In this document: one piece after another, positions 52,738 to 61,114 of the stretch | Layout: every line of letters starts with the position of its first letter | How positions within the stretch are numbered: the first letter of the stretch is position 1 | Source: Hansschlegelia plantiphila | GTDB taxonomy: Bacteria > Pseudomonadota > Alphaproteobacteria > Rhizobiales > Methylopilaceae | NCBI RefSeq assembly: GCF_027922265.1 | Contig: NZ_BSFI01000004.1 | Span: 124,001 to 188,000, forward strand | DNA length: 64,000 bases | Reading direction: 5' to 3' | Translations under genes and position numbers: made by a program | The notes under the pieces: generated by a model | Told to the model about the DNA's origin: nothing | Seen by the model: the letters and a program-made list of their open reading frames with translations, nothing else | Database searches by the model: none

Positions 52738-55674
52738 ATGCCGCTGGAAGATCTCTCCGACGCCTTCGCCGCCCATCCGGCGCTTGATGCGCTGGCCGGC
52801 GCCGCGACGCCGGCGATCGTGGTGGATTCGGCTGGCGCGGTTCTCTGGGCGAACAGGACGGGGCGTTCGCTGACGGGCGAAGGCGGATTCGACGACGCGG
52901 CGCTGAACGCGGTCAACCGCATCGCAGCGACCGGCGCCGAAGGGCTTGCCCGTCTCAGGGTGGGCCGCGGCGCTCATCCGCAGGCGATGACCTTCCGCAG
53001 CAGCAACATCCACGTCGGAGAGCATCGCGGCGCGCTGATCCAGGCGCTCGAGCCGCTTCCACAGTTGATGATGTCCGCTGCGGCGGAGGTCCTGGACGTC
53101 GTCCGACCGGACCCGGAACCCGGCCCATCTGAAGCAACCCCCGACGAGCCGGCGGAGTTTGGCGTCGGACCCGACGCCCCGGCGGCCGACGTCGCGCCGG
53201 ATCCTGCGCCTGAAGCGGGGGTCATCGACGCCGCAGCGGAAGAAGGCGCCTTGCCGCTCCCTGCGACCCTCGACGCCCCGGAGGGGCCCTCCGCGGAGGT
53301 AGCCGGCGGGGACGAGCCGCCTGATCCGAGGCGCGCCGCCGGCGCCTCCTCCTTGCATGCCGAGGCGCCTCCGGAGGAAGCCGCCGTCCCAACGCCGACG
53401 GCCGAAGCGGCGTCGAAGGAGGAGCGCCCGCGCGATCTGCTGTTCGTGTTCGAGATCGACGCGCACGGGCGTCTCGTCTTCCTGTCGCCCGATCTCGCGG
53501 AGCGGGTGGGTCCGAGCGCTAAAGCGGCGGTCGGCAGGTTGTGGTCGGAGCTTGCGGACGACTTCGCGCTTGATCCGTCCGGGGTGGTGGCGGCGCGCCT
53601 TCAGGCGACGGACGCGTGGAGCGACGTCGAGATCTTCTGGCCGACCGAGCGCGGCGACAGGCTTCCGCTGTCGGTGTCCGCGCTCCCGATCTTCGATCGG
53701 GGACGCACTTTCATAGGTTTCCGCGGCCTCGGCCGGTCGCTCGAGACGCCACTTGAACCCTTTAAGCCAGAGAACCCGACATCGGACCGGGATCCCGCGC
53801 CCGAGACGGTTGATCCCGCGGAGGTCGATCTCGCCGGGAGACTCTTCCTCGACCCCACGGCCGACGCGTTGCGCGAGGAGGCGGCCGACGCCCTGTTCGA
53901 CGAGTCGCTTCACGACGATCGCGGAGGCGACGCCGGACGGCCCCGCTCCGAGCCGCTGCCGATCTTCTCGGCGCCCGACGTCGTCGAGAAGTTCCACGGC
54001 AACGTCGTCGCCCTGCGGGAAGGCGCGCCGTCGCTCCGGCAGCCGGCCGGATTGTCGATCGTCGAGGAGACCGCATTCGACGAGATCGCACGGCGGCTGC
54101 GCGAGGTCCGGCCGCCGGAGGAGCCGACGGACGGGACGGTGGACGCGGTCCCCCCCGACCATTCGGAGGCGGCTGGCGTCGTCGCCCTCGACCGGTCGGT
54201 CGACGGCGTCGAGGGCCGCGACCCGGTCTCCTCGCTGGTCGACGATCTGACCCGCCTGCTCGACAAGCTGCCGATCGGCGTCCTTGTGCTGCGCGCCGGC
54301 GAGATCGCGCACGCCAACCGCGCCGCGCTCGAAATGCTCGGGCACCCGAATCTGCAGAGTCTGATCTCACGGGGGGCGGACGATCTGTTCGCCGAGGCGC
54401 CGGCGCACGACGACGCCGCGCCCTCCACGCGGAAAATCGTGGCCCGCGACGGCCTGGAAGTGGAGGTCGAGGCCAAACTCTCACCGATCGCATGGCGTGG
54501 GGCGCCTGCGACGCTGGTCTCGCTGAAGCGCGCGGAGGGCGCGACCGCGACGGCTGCGCTCCAGCGCGAGAAGGAGATCGCCGAGATCCTCGACACCGCG
54601 ACGGACGGCGTGATGACGCTCGATTCCGATGGGCGCGTGCTTTCGGTCAACCGCAGCGCCGAGGCGCTGTTCGGTTTTGACGCACGCGAGGTGATCGGCA
54701 GCCTGTTCACCCTGTCTCTTGCGCCCGAGAGCCGCCGCGCGGCCTTCGACTATCTCGACACGCTGCGCGACGGCGGCGTCGCCTCCGTGATGAACGACGG
54801 CCGCGAGGTGCTCGGCCTCGCCCGGCAGGGCGGCGCGATCCCGCTCTACCTCACGATCGGCCGCATCGGTCCTGCGCAAAGCGGACGTTACTGCGCAGTG
54901 CTGCGCGACATCACCCATTGGAAGAAGGCGGAGGAGGAACTGCTCGCCGCAAAGCGCCAGGCCGAGCGGGCGAACGCGCAGAAGTCCGAGTTCCTCGCCC
55001 GCGTCAGCCGCGAGATCAGGACGCCGCTCAACGCCATCATCGGCTTTGCGGAGGTCATGATGGAGGAGCGCTTCGGGCCGGTCGGATCGCCGCGCTACAA
55101 GGACTACCTGCGCGACATCCATCTCTCCGGCGGCCATCTGATCGGCCTCGTCAACGACCTGATCGATCTTGCGCGCGTCGAGTCGGGACGCCTCAAGCTC
55201 GACTTCACGTCGCTCGACCTCAACGAGATCGTTTCTCAGGCGGCGGCCTTGCTGCAGCCGCAGGCCAACCGCGAGCATGTCATCATCCGCACGTCGCTCG
55301 CCCGCAACCTGCCGCAGGTGATGGCGGACCGGCGCTCGGTCCGGCAGATCCTGGCGAACCTGCTGTCCAACGCCGTGAAGTTCTCGCGGCCCGGCGGCCA
55401 GGTGATCGTCGCGACCGCGTTCAGCGACCTCGGCCAGGCGGTGATCCGCGTCCGCGACGCCGGCGTCGGCATGTCGCGCAAGCAGATCGCCCAGGCGATC
55501 GAGCCGTTTCGCCCGCTGCAGGACGTCGAGAGCGACCCCGGCGCAGGCCTTGGATTGCCGCTCACCAAGGCGCTTTCGGAAGCGAACGAGGCGCTGTTCT
55601 CGATCCAGAGCGAGATCGGCGAGGGCACCCTGGTCGAGATCACGTTCCCCGCGAGCCGCGTGATCGCATCCTGA
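52738..55674 (+). CDS. PAS-domain sensor kinase (PdhS/DivL-like) with Arg in place of phospho-His
   Basis: The 978-residue cytoplasmic protein has PAS-like segments near residues 20-60, 235-330, 505-560 and 615-720 separated by an acidic Pro/Ala-rich linker. A HisKA domain follows (KSEFLARVSREIRTPLNAIIGFAEVM), then an intact HATPase_c domain (RQILANLLSNAVKFS, VRDAGVGMSRKQ, GAGLGLPLTKAL). It is like Hyphomicrobiales cell-cycle PdhS kinases. The phospho-acceptor His is replaced by Arg758 (codon CGC at 55009-55011). No membrane segment is seen. It may act as a DivL-like, non-phosphorylating sensor. Confidence 0.85.
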   Translation: MPLEDLSDAFAAHPALDALAGAATPAIVVDSAGAVLWANRTGRSLTGEGGFDDAALNAVNRIAATGAEGLARLRVGRGAHPQAMTFRSSNIHVGEHRGALIQALEPLPQLMMSAAAEVLDVVRPDPEPGPSEATPDEPAEFGVGPDAPAADVAPDPAPEAGVIDAAAEEGALPLPATLDAPEGPSAEVAGGDEPPDPRRAAGASSLHAEAPPEEAAVPTPTAEAASKEERPRDLLFVFEIDAHGRLVFLSPDLAERVGPSAKAAVGRLWSELADDFALDPSGVVAARLQATDAWSDVEIFWPTERGDRLPLSVSALPIFDRGRTFIGFRGLGRSLETPLEPFKPENPTSDRDPAPETVDPAEVDLAGRLFLDPTADALREEAADALFDESLHDDRGGDAGRPRSEPLPIFSAPDVVEKFHGNVVALREGAPSLRQPAGLSIVEETAFDEIARRLREVRPPEEPTDGTVDAVPPDHSEAAGVVALDRSVDGVEGRDPVSSLVDDLTRLLDKLPIGVLVLRAGEIAHANRAALEMLGHPNLQSLISRGADDLFAEAPAHDDAAPSTRKIVARDGLEVEVEAKLSPIAWRGAPATLVSLKRAEGATATAALQREKEIAEILDTATDGVMTLDSDGRVLSVNRSAEALFGFDAREVIGSLFTLSLAPESRRAAFDYLDTLRDGGVASVMNDGREVLGLARQGGAIPLYLTIGRIGPAQSGRYCAVLRDITHWKKAEEELLAAKRQAERANAQKSEFLARVSREIRTPLNAIIGFAEVMMEERFGPVGSPRYKDYLRDIHLSGGHLIGLVNDLIDLARVESGRLKLDFTSLDLNEIVSQAAALLQPQANREHVIIRTSLARNLPQVMADRRSVRQILANLLSNAVKFSRPGGQVIVATAFSDLGQAVIRVRDAGVGMSRKQIAQAIEPFRPLQDVESDPGAGLGLPLTKALSEANEALFSIQSEIGEGTLVEITFPASRVIAS

Positions 55675-55779
55675 GCTCAGGTCCCGCGGGGCAGCCGTTC
55701 CGCGCGAGGCCGCCCCTGCTGTAACCCTTGACTCCCCCAGCGCCGTAACGATATCAGAATTCGTCAGTAGGAACAGCAG

Positions 55780-55796
55780 TTTAGACCTTTTAAAAA
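55780..55796. promoter_or_regulatory. Irr-type iron box upstream of bfd
   Basis: The 17-bp sequence TTTAGACCTTTTAAAAA matches the Irr consensus TTTAGAA-N3-TTCTAAA at 11 of the 14 arm positions, about 40 nt before bfd. It probably places bfd under iron/heme control, as for bfr. Confidence 0.45.
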
Positions 55797-55835
55797 CTGC
55801 GTTTCCTCAAGCCACGCCAAGAGTCGATCGCCTAC

Positions 55836-56135
55836 ATGATCGTCTGCTCCTGTAACGTATTGAGCGACGTACAGATTCGCGCCAGCATCGGCGACGAATC
55901 CGCCAGTCCGCGGACGCCGGGTCAGGTCTATCGTTGCCTTGGCTGCAGCCCGCAATGCGGGCGCTGCGCGCGGACGATCAAGGCGATGCTCGCCGACATC
56001 CGCGGCCTCGACACGTCGGAAAGCGCTGCATGCGGCGCCTGTCCCGCCGCCTGCCCGTCGGTGACGCACGGCTCCGGGGCTGTCCTTGACATCATCGGCG
56101 ACGTTGTCGAAGTCGCGACCATGACGCGGCGCTGA
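55836..56135 (+). CDS. bfd: Bacterioferritin-associated ferredoxin (Bfd)
   Basis: The 99-residue protein starts MIVCSCNVLSDVQIRASIGD and has the Bfd [2Fe-2S] pattern C4-x-C6...YRCLGCSPQCGRC. Bfd docks on bacterioferritin and donates the electrons that release stored iron. It is 141 nt upstream of bfr in the same direction. The C-terminal extension has additional Cys (ESAACGACPAACPS), longer than typical Bfd of about 64 residues. Confidence 0.85.
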   Translation: MIVCSCNVLSDVQIRASIGDESASPRTPGQVYRCLGCSPQCGRCARTIKAMLADIRGLDTSESAACGACPAACPSVTHGSGAVLDIIGDVVEVATMTRR

Positions 56136-56218
56136 CGTCCGCCTGAAGTCCCTACCGGATTTCTCCAAGATGGAGCGAATTGATCGCTCGACCGCGCTTG
56201 CCCTCTCTCGCCGGCTAG

Positions 56219-56235
56219 TTTAGAAGATTTCTAGA
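56219..56235. promoter_or_regulatory. Irr-type iron box upstream of bfr
   Basis: TTTAGAAGATTTCTAGA matches the Irr iron-control-element consensus TTTAGAA-N3-TTCTAAA at 13 of the 14 arm positions, and it lies about 40 nt before the bfr start. Irr is known to regulate bacterioferritin genes in Hyphomicrobiales, so iron-dependent control of bfr is likely. Confidence 0.75.
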
Positions 56236-56276
56236 TTAGTTTTGTCGGCTATGCCGGAATCGGCAGGAGGGGCGCC

Positions 56277-56783
56277 ATGAAGGGCGACGCGAAAGTCATC
56301 GAGTTCCTCAATCGCGGGCTGCGCTCGGAACTCACGGCGATCAACCAGTACTGGCTGCATTATCGCATGCTGGACGACTGGGGCTATAAGGACCTCGCCA
56401 AGCAGTGGCGCAAGGAATCCATCGAGGAGATGAACCACGCCGACCGGTTCGTCACCCGCATCATCTTCCTTGACGGCTTCCCGAACCTCCAGGTCCTCGA
56501 TCCGCTGCGCATCGGCCAGAGCGTCAAGGAAGTGCTGGAGTGCGATCTCGCCGCCGAGCTCGACGCGCGCGCGCTCTACCGCGAGGCGGCGCTCTATTGC
56601 CAGGAGGTCGGGGACCTTCCGAGCAAGATCCTGTTCGAGAGCCTGATGACGGACGAGGAAGGTCATATCGACTTCCTCGAGACGCAGCTCGACCTCGTGG
56701 CCAAGCTCGGCGAGCAGCTCTACGCGCAGCGTCATATCGGACATCCCGAGGGCGGCGGCACCGGCGTCGAAGGCGTCGCCTGA
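56277..56783 (+). CDS. bfr: Bacterioferritin
   Basis: The 168-residue protein starts [31 protein letters not shown]. The di-iron ligands Glu18, Glu51 and His54 are visible and Met52 (IEEMNHADR) is the heme ligand, with the usual C-terminal helices including [18 protein letters not shown]. It stores iron in a 24-mer shell. An intrinsic terminator follows at 56805-56840. Confidence 0.96.
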   Translation: MKGDAKVIEFLNRGLRSELTAINQYWLHYRMLDDWGYKDLAKQWRKESIEEMNHADRFVTRIIFLDGFPNLQVLDPLRIGQSVKEVLECDLAAELDARALYREAALYCQEVGDLPSKILFESLMTDEEGHIDFLETQLDLVAKLGEQLYAQRHIGHPEGGGTGVEGVA

Positions 56784-56804
56784 TCCCAGGCGCCCACTGA
56801 ACTC

Positions 56805-56840
56805 AAAAGCCCGCCGGCCTCGAAGCCCGCGGGCTTTTTT
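56805..56840 (+). terminator. Intrinsic terminator after bfr
   Basis: AAAAGCCCGC (56805-56814) pairs with GCGGGCTTTT in 56828-56837 across a loop and is followed by further T residues. This is a standard Rho-independent terminator for bfr. Confidence 0.75.
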
Positions 56841-56964
56841 GCGCCCGACCCGAGCGACTGAGCGGATCGCAGCCGAGACGGGATGACGTCGCTGGCGCCC
56901 CTCGCTATATCAGGCGCAACTTCAGCCTCGCCGCCGTCGCCGGCGAATTCCCTCGGAGGCCCCC

Positions 56965-58098
56965 ATGCTCGACGCCCAGACGTCGTCCAAGACGCCCGTC
57001 ACCGTGCTCACCGGCTATCTCGGCGCCGGGAAGACGACGCTGCTCAACCGCATCCTCTCCGAGCCGCACGGCAAGCGCTACGCCGTCATCGTCAACGAGT
57101 TCGGCGAGATCGGGATCGACAACGAACTCGTCGTCGGCGCCGACGAGGAAGTGTTCGAGATGAACAACGGCTGCATCTGCTGCACCGTGCGCGGCGACCT
57201 GATCCGCATCCTCGAAGGCCTGATGAAGCGCAAGGGCAAGTTCGACGCCATCATCGTCGAGACCACCGGCCTCGCCGACCCGGCTCCGGTCGCCCAGACC
57301 TTCTTCATCGACGAGGAGGTAGGCCGGAAAGCCCGTCTCGACGCGGTCGTGACGGTCGCCGACGCCAAGTGGCTGAGCGAGCGCCTGAAGGACGCACCGG
57401 AGGCCAAGAACCAGATCGCCTTCGCCGACGTCATCCTGCTGAACAAGGTCGACCTCGTGACGGGGGACGAGCTCGACGAGGTCGAGGGCCGGATCCGCGC
57501 CATCAACCCGTACGCCCGCGTTATCCGGACCACAAAGTGCGACGTGCCGCTCGACGCGGTGCTCGACAAGGGCGCGTTCGACCTCGACCGCATCCTCGCG
57601 CTGGAGCCCGCCTTCCTCGAGGCCGAGAGCCACGACCACGATCATGCGCACGGCCACGATCATCACGGGCACGACCATCACGAGCATGGCCCCGATTGCG
57701 GCTGCGGCCACGATCATGCGGCGGGCGAGGACCACGGCCACGAGCATCACGACCACGGCCATGGCGAGCATTCGCATGGCGGGCTGAAGCACTATCACGA
57801 CGAGGACATGCAGTCGGTCGCGCTCGAAATTCCGGGTGACGTCGACCCGGCGAAGTTCATGCCCTGGGTCAACGATCTCGCGCAGACCGAGGGTCAGCAT
57901 TTCCTGCGCTGGAAGGGCATCCTCGCCTTCAAGGGCGAGCCGCGTCGCTTCGTGTTCCAGGGCGTGCACATGATCCTCGACGGCGACCTCCAGCGCGAGT
58001 GGAAGCCCGACGAAACCCGGCGCTCAAAGATGGTGTTCATCGGCAAGGAGCTTGATGAGCCCAAGCTGCGTCAGGGCTTCGAAGCCTGCGCGGCGTAA
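56965..58098 (+). CDS. COG0523 GTPase with long His-rich loop (zinc-chaperone-like)
   Basis: The 377-residue protein has GYLGAGKTT (Walker A), [14 protein letters not shown] and NKVD. A roughly 60-residue His/Asp/Glu-rich loop (residues about 222-280, with repeats such as [17 protein letters not shown] and a GCGH segment) precedes the CobW_C domain ([37 protein letters not shown]). The loop should store or sense Zn or another divalent metal. It is followed at 160 nt by a WD40 gene in the same direction, a common pairing in this group. No Zur box is recognised. Confidence 0.92.
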   Translation: MLDAQTSSKTPVTVLTGYLGAGKTTLLNRILSEPHGKRYAVIVNEFGEIGIDNELVVGADEEVFEMNNGCICCTVRGDLIRILEGLMKRKGKFDAIIVETTGLADPAPVAQTFFIDEEVGRKARLDAVVTVADAKWLSERLKDAPEAKNQIAFADVILLNKVDLVTGDELDEVEGRIRAINPYARVIRTTKCDVPLDAVLDKGAFDLDRILALEPAFLEAESHDHDHAHGHDHHGHDHHEHGPDCGCGHDHAAGEDHGHEHHDHGHGEHSHGGLKHYHDEDMQSVALEIPGDVDPAKFMPWVNDLAQTEGQHFLRWKGILAFKGEPRRFVFQGVHMILDGDLQREWKPDETRRSKMVFIGKELDEPKLRQGFEACAA

Positions 58099-58258
58099 AG
58101 AGCGCCTCGACGCGTCCAGGCTAAGGCTCGTCGTGGTCCGGCTTGACCGGACCACGCGTCTCAGGCGTCGAGCGCTAGCTTAAACATGGATCCTCCGGTC
58201 CGCCCGGAGGACGACGGCGGCGAAGCCGACCGCGCGGAACACTTCGAGCTCACCTCTG

Positions 58259-59272
58259 ATGTCCATGCCCACCACTGACGGCTACCCCTCGCTCGTCGAC
58301 CGCACCAGCCCGATCGAGGCCGGCGCCTATGTGATCGCCGCGACCTTCCTCGGGGCCGAGGCGGCGTTCGCGCTCGCCGACGGCGATGTGCTGTTCTCGG
58401 GCGACGGCGGCGAGCGGCGTGTGACGGCGCACGACGGCGGCGTGCTGGTCGCGGCGTCGGACGGCAAGTCGCTCGTCACCGGCGGCGACGACGGGCGGGT
58501 GCTGAGGTTCAAGGGGTCGGAGCCGCCGGAGCCGGTGGGCGAGGCGAAGGGCGGCTGGATCGACGCGGTCGCGATCGGTCCGGACGGGGCGGTCGCGTGG
58601 TCGTCGGGCAAGAAGGTCTTCGCCCGTGACGGCAAGGGCGTCGTGAAGAGCTTCGAGGCGCCGAGCACCGCGCGCGGCCTCGCCTTCGCGCCCAAGGGCT
58701 ACCAGCTCGGCGTCGCCCGCTACGGCGGCGTCTCGCTGTGGTTTCCGCGCATCGAAAGCACCGCCAAGGAACTGCCCTGGAAGGGCTCGCATATCGGCGT
58801 GAGCTTCGCCCCCGACGGCCGCTTCGTCGTCACCACCATGCAGGAAAGCGCGCTGCACGGCTGGCGGGTCGCGGACGGCGCGCACATGCGGATGTCCGGC
58901 TATCCCGGCAAGGTGCGGTCGATCGACTGGTCGAACGACGGAAAATGGCTTGCGACCGCAGGCGCCGACGCCGCGATCTTCTGGCCTTTCCAGGCGAAGG
59001 ACGGCCCGATGGGCAAGGCTCCGAAGGAGCTCGGCGTCCGCCCGGCGCGCGTCAGCCACGTCGCCTGCCATCCGAAGGCGTCGGCGGCGGCGCTCGGCTA
59101 CGAGGACGGCTGCATCCTGATCGTCCGCATCTCGGACGGGGCCGAGATTCTCGCACGTCCCGCCTCGCCCGGCGGACAGGTCACGGCGCTCGCCTGGGAC
59201 GCGCTCGGGGCACGCCTCGCCTTCGGCACGGAAGAGGGCCGGGGCGGCGTGGTGGCGCTTCCCGACGCCTGA
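58259..59272 (+). CDS. WD40-repeat protein
   Basis: The 337-residue protein is a beta-propeller with WD-like repeats (SLVTGGDDGRVLRF, DAVAIGPDGAVAWSSGKKVFA, GVSFAPDGRFVVTTMQESALHGWRVADG, SIDWSNDGKWLATAGADAAIFWPF, ALAWDALGARLAFGTEEG). It lacks a signal peptide. Its co-orientation with the His-rich COG0523 gene suggests a scaffold or client-binding role in metal handling; this is contextual inference. Confidence 0.85.
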   Translation: MSMPTTDGYPSLVDRTSPIEAGAYVIAATFLGAEAAFALADGDVLFSGDGGERRVTAHDGGVLVAASDGKSLVTGGDDGRVLRFKGSEPPEPVGEAKGGWIDAVAIGPDGAVAWSSGKKVFARDGKGVVKSFEAPSTARGLAFAPKGYQLGVARYGGVSLWFPRIESTAKELPWKGSHIGVSFAPDGRFVVTTMQESALHGWRVADGAHMRMSGYPGKVRSIDWSNDGKWLATAGADAAIFWPFQAKDGPMGKAPKELGVRPARVSHVACHPKASAAALGYEDGCILIVRISDGAEILARPASPGGQVTALAWDALGARLAFGTEEGRGGVVALPDA

Positions 59273-59372
59273 ATAGGCGCTCGCTGCATCGCACGCGATT
59301 TGCTCGCATCTGCGGGAACTCCTTTCGGGCCTGCGCGTTTCCTCAAGATCGCGCACGGCCAGGGGAGCGGGC

Positions 59373-60542
59373 ATGGACGACGTCGTCACCGTCGTGGAGC
59401 ACGGCGCGCAACGTCTGGACTGGCTGCCGGACTGGGCTGTCGCCCTCATTCTGTTCGCGGTCGCGATCGGCGTGGTGCTGCTCGTCCACGGCGCCCTGTT
59501 CCGGATGCTGCAACGCTGGGCGATCGGGCAATCGCTGTTCTGGCGATCTCTCGTCCAGCGCACCCAGGGGCCGACCCGGCTCGCGCTGTTCGTCTTCACG
59601 CTGACGATAGCGGTGGCTGCGGCCCCGCTCACGGAGGCCACCGCCTCGCTCCTCCGCCACGGTCTGCTGATCGCCGTCATGGTGCTGGTCGGCTGGACCG
59701 CGACGACGGCCCTGCACATCTGGACCGTCGTCTACATGCGGCGCTTCAAGCTGGATGCGGAGGACAATCTGCTTGCGCGCAAGCATGCGACGCAGATCTC
59801 GATCCTCAAGCGCGCCGGCGTGACGCTGGCCTTCGTGGTCACGCTCGCGGCCGCGCTGATGACCTTCGACAGCGTCCGGCAATACGGCGTCAGTCTGCTC
59901 GCCTCCGCCGGCGCCGCGGGCCTGATCCTCGGTCTCGCGATGCAGCCGGTGCTCGCCAACCTCGTCGCCGGCATCCAGCTCGCGATCACCCAGCCGATCC
60001 GGCTCGAGGACGCCATCGTTGTCGAGGGCGAGTGGGGCTGGGTCGAGGAGATCACCTCGACCTATGTCGTGGTGCGACTGTGGGACTGGCGGCGCCTCGT
60101 GCTGCCGCTGAAGTATTTCATCGAGCACCCGTTCCAGAACTGGACCCGCGAAGGTGCCTCGATCATCGGCACGGTGATGATCTACTGCGATCACTCCGCG
60201 CCGATCCCGGCGATGCGCGCCAAGCTCGAGGACTTCGTGAAGGAGAGCACGCTGTGGGACGGGCAGGTCGTCAATCTGCAGGTCTCGGACGCCCGCGAGT
60301 TCACCATCGAGGTGCGGCTGCTGGTGTCCTCCGGAACGTCTCCCAAGGCCTGGGACCTGCGCTGCGAGGTCAGGGAGAAGATGATCGCCTGGCTGAACGA
60401 GAACCATCCCGAGGCCCTGCCGCGCCATCGCAACGATCTCGGCCGTCAGGCGATCCTGGGCGCCGACGCGCCGCGGCCGACCGCGCCGGACGTGGTCAAG
60501 CGCCCACGGCGCGCGAAGCCGGCAGCCCCCGCCGCGGTGTGA
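59373..60542 (+). CDS. Mechanosensitive ion channel (MscS family)
   Basis: The 389-residue protein has four or more transmembrane segments, then the MscS pore helix (QYGVSLLASAGAAGLILGLAMQPVLANLVAGIQLAITQPIRLEDAIVVEGEWGWVEEITSTYVVVRLWDWRRLVLPLKYFIEHPFQNWTR). The C-terminal domain continues with DHSAPIPAMRAKLEDFVKEST. It opens under membrane tension to relieve osmotic shock. It has a Lys/Arg/Ala/Pro-rich tail. Confidence 0.92.
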   Translation: MDDVVTVVEHGAQRLDWLPDWAVALILFAVAIGVVLLVHGALFRMLQRWAIGQSLFWRSLVQRTQGPTRLALFVFTLTIAVAAAPLTEATASLLRHGLLIAVMVLVGWTATTALHIWTVVYMRRFKLDAEDNLLARKHATQISILKRAGVTLAFVVTLAAALMTFDSVRQYGVSLLASAGAAGLILGLAMQPVLANLVAGIQLAITQPIRLEDAIVVEGEWGWVEEITSTYVVVRLWDWRRLVLPLKYFIEHPFQNWTREGASIIGTVMIYCDHSAPIPAMRAKLEDFVKESTLWDGQVVNLQVSDAREFTIEVRLLVSSGTSPKAWDLRCEVREKMIAWLNENHPEALPRHRNDLGRQAILGADAPRPTAPDVVKRPRRAKPAAPAAV

Positions 60543-61114
60543 GGCCAGACATTGTTTAGGACGGCGTCGTGATGTATTCGGCCTTATCGCGCGTAGCGCG
60601 ATCAAGAAGAGGAGGCGATCATGCCGATCAAGATCAACCTGAACGACCTGCCGTGCTTTCGAGCCCACCAGCAAGCGGCGTAACTCGTTCCCCTCCGAAA
60701 CCCGCGTTAAGCGTGGCGTCCGGATCGTTCACGGCGACGTCGAACTCGTCGAGAAACTAGGTCGCAACGACCCATGCCCCTGCGGCTCAGGCAGGAGATT
60801 TCAAAGCCTGTTGCCTCAGAAGCGGCGGCCGCGGCGGCTTTGACGGCTCCCAACGCCACCACTACTTTCAGGGAATGACATCAAGGCCGCCCCGGCGGGT
60901 CCGGGGCGGATTTTCGGAAAAACGGAACAGTGATCGTCAATGATCGTTACGGTCGATCTCGATGATTTGGTCGTTAAGACCAAAGACTACACGGCTTGGA
61001 GGATATCTCCGGGCTCGTAAGTCATGCTCTGAGAGTTCTTGTCGAGCGCGATAAGTCTCGCCGCCCCGATGGCGTCGACCCGATCAAAGATCGTAGCGCC
61101 GCCCTGACCGTCCA
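60543..61114. other. Intergenic region containing a frameshifted SEC-C gene
   Basis: This 572-nt gap holds the decayed SEC-C-domain gene listed separately, preceded by AGGAGG. The remaining 170 nt before the homospermidine synthase stop contain only short frames without family resemblance, for example 26 codons from ATG 60949. Confidence 0.5.
60621..60943 (+). pseudogene. Frameshifted SEC-C-motif zinc-binding protein gene
   Basis: With AGGAGG before ATG 60621, the sequence reads [12 protein letters not shown]. One extra T then shifts the frame to [46 protein letters not shown], and a second one-base shift gives [23 protein letters not shown]. Across the three frames this is a complete SEC-C motif (CPCGSGR..FKACC). 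Two independent frameshifts and a first-frame stop after 20 codons mean the gene is unlikely to be functional, unless the shifts are sequencing errors. Confidence 0.8.
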
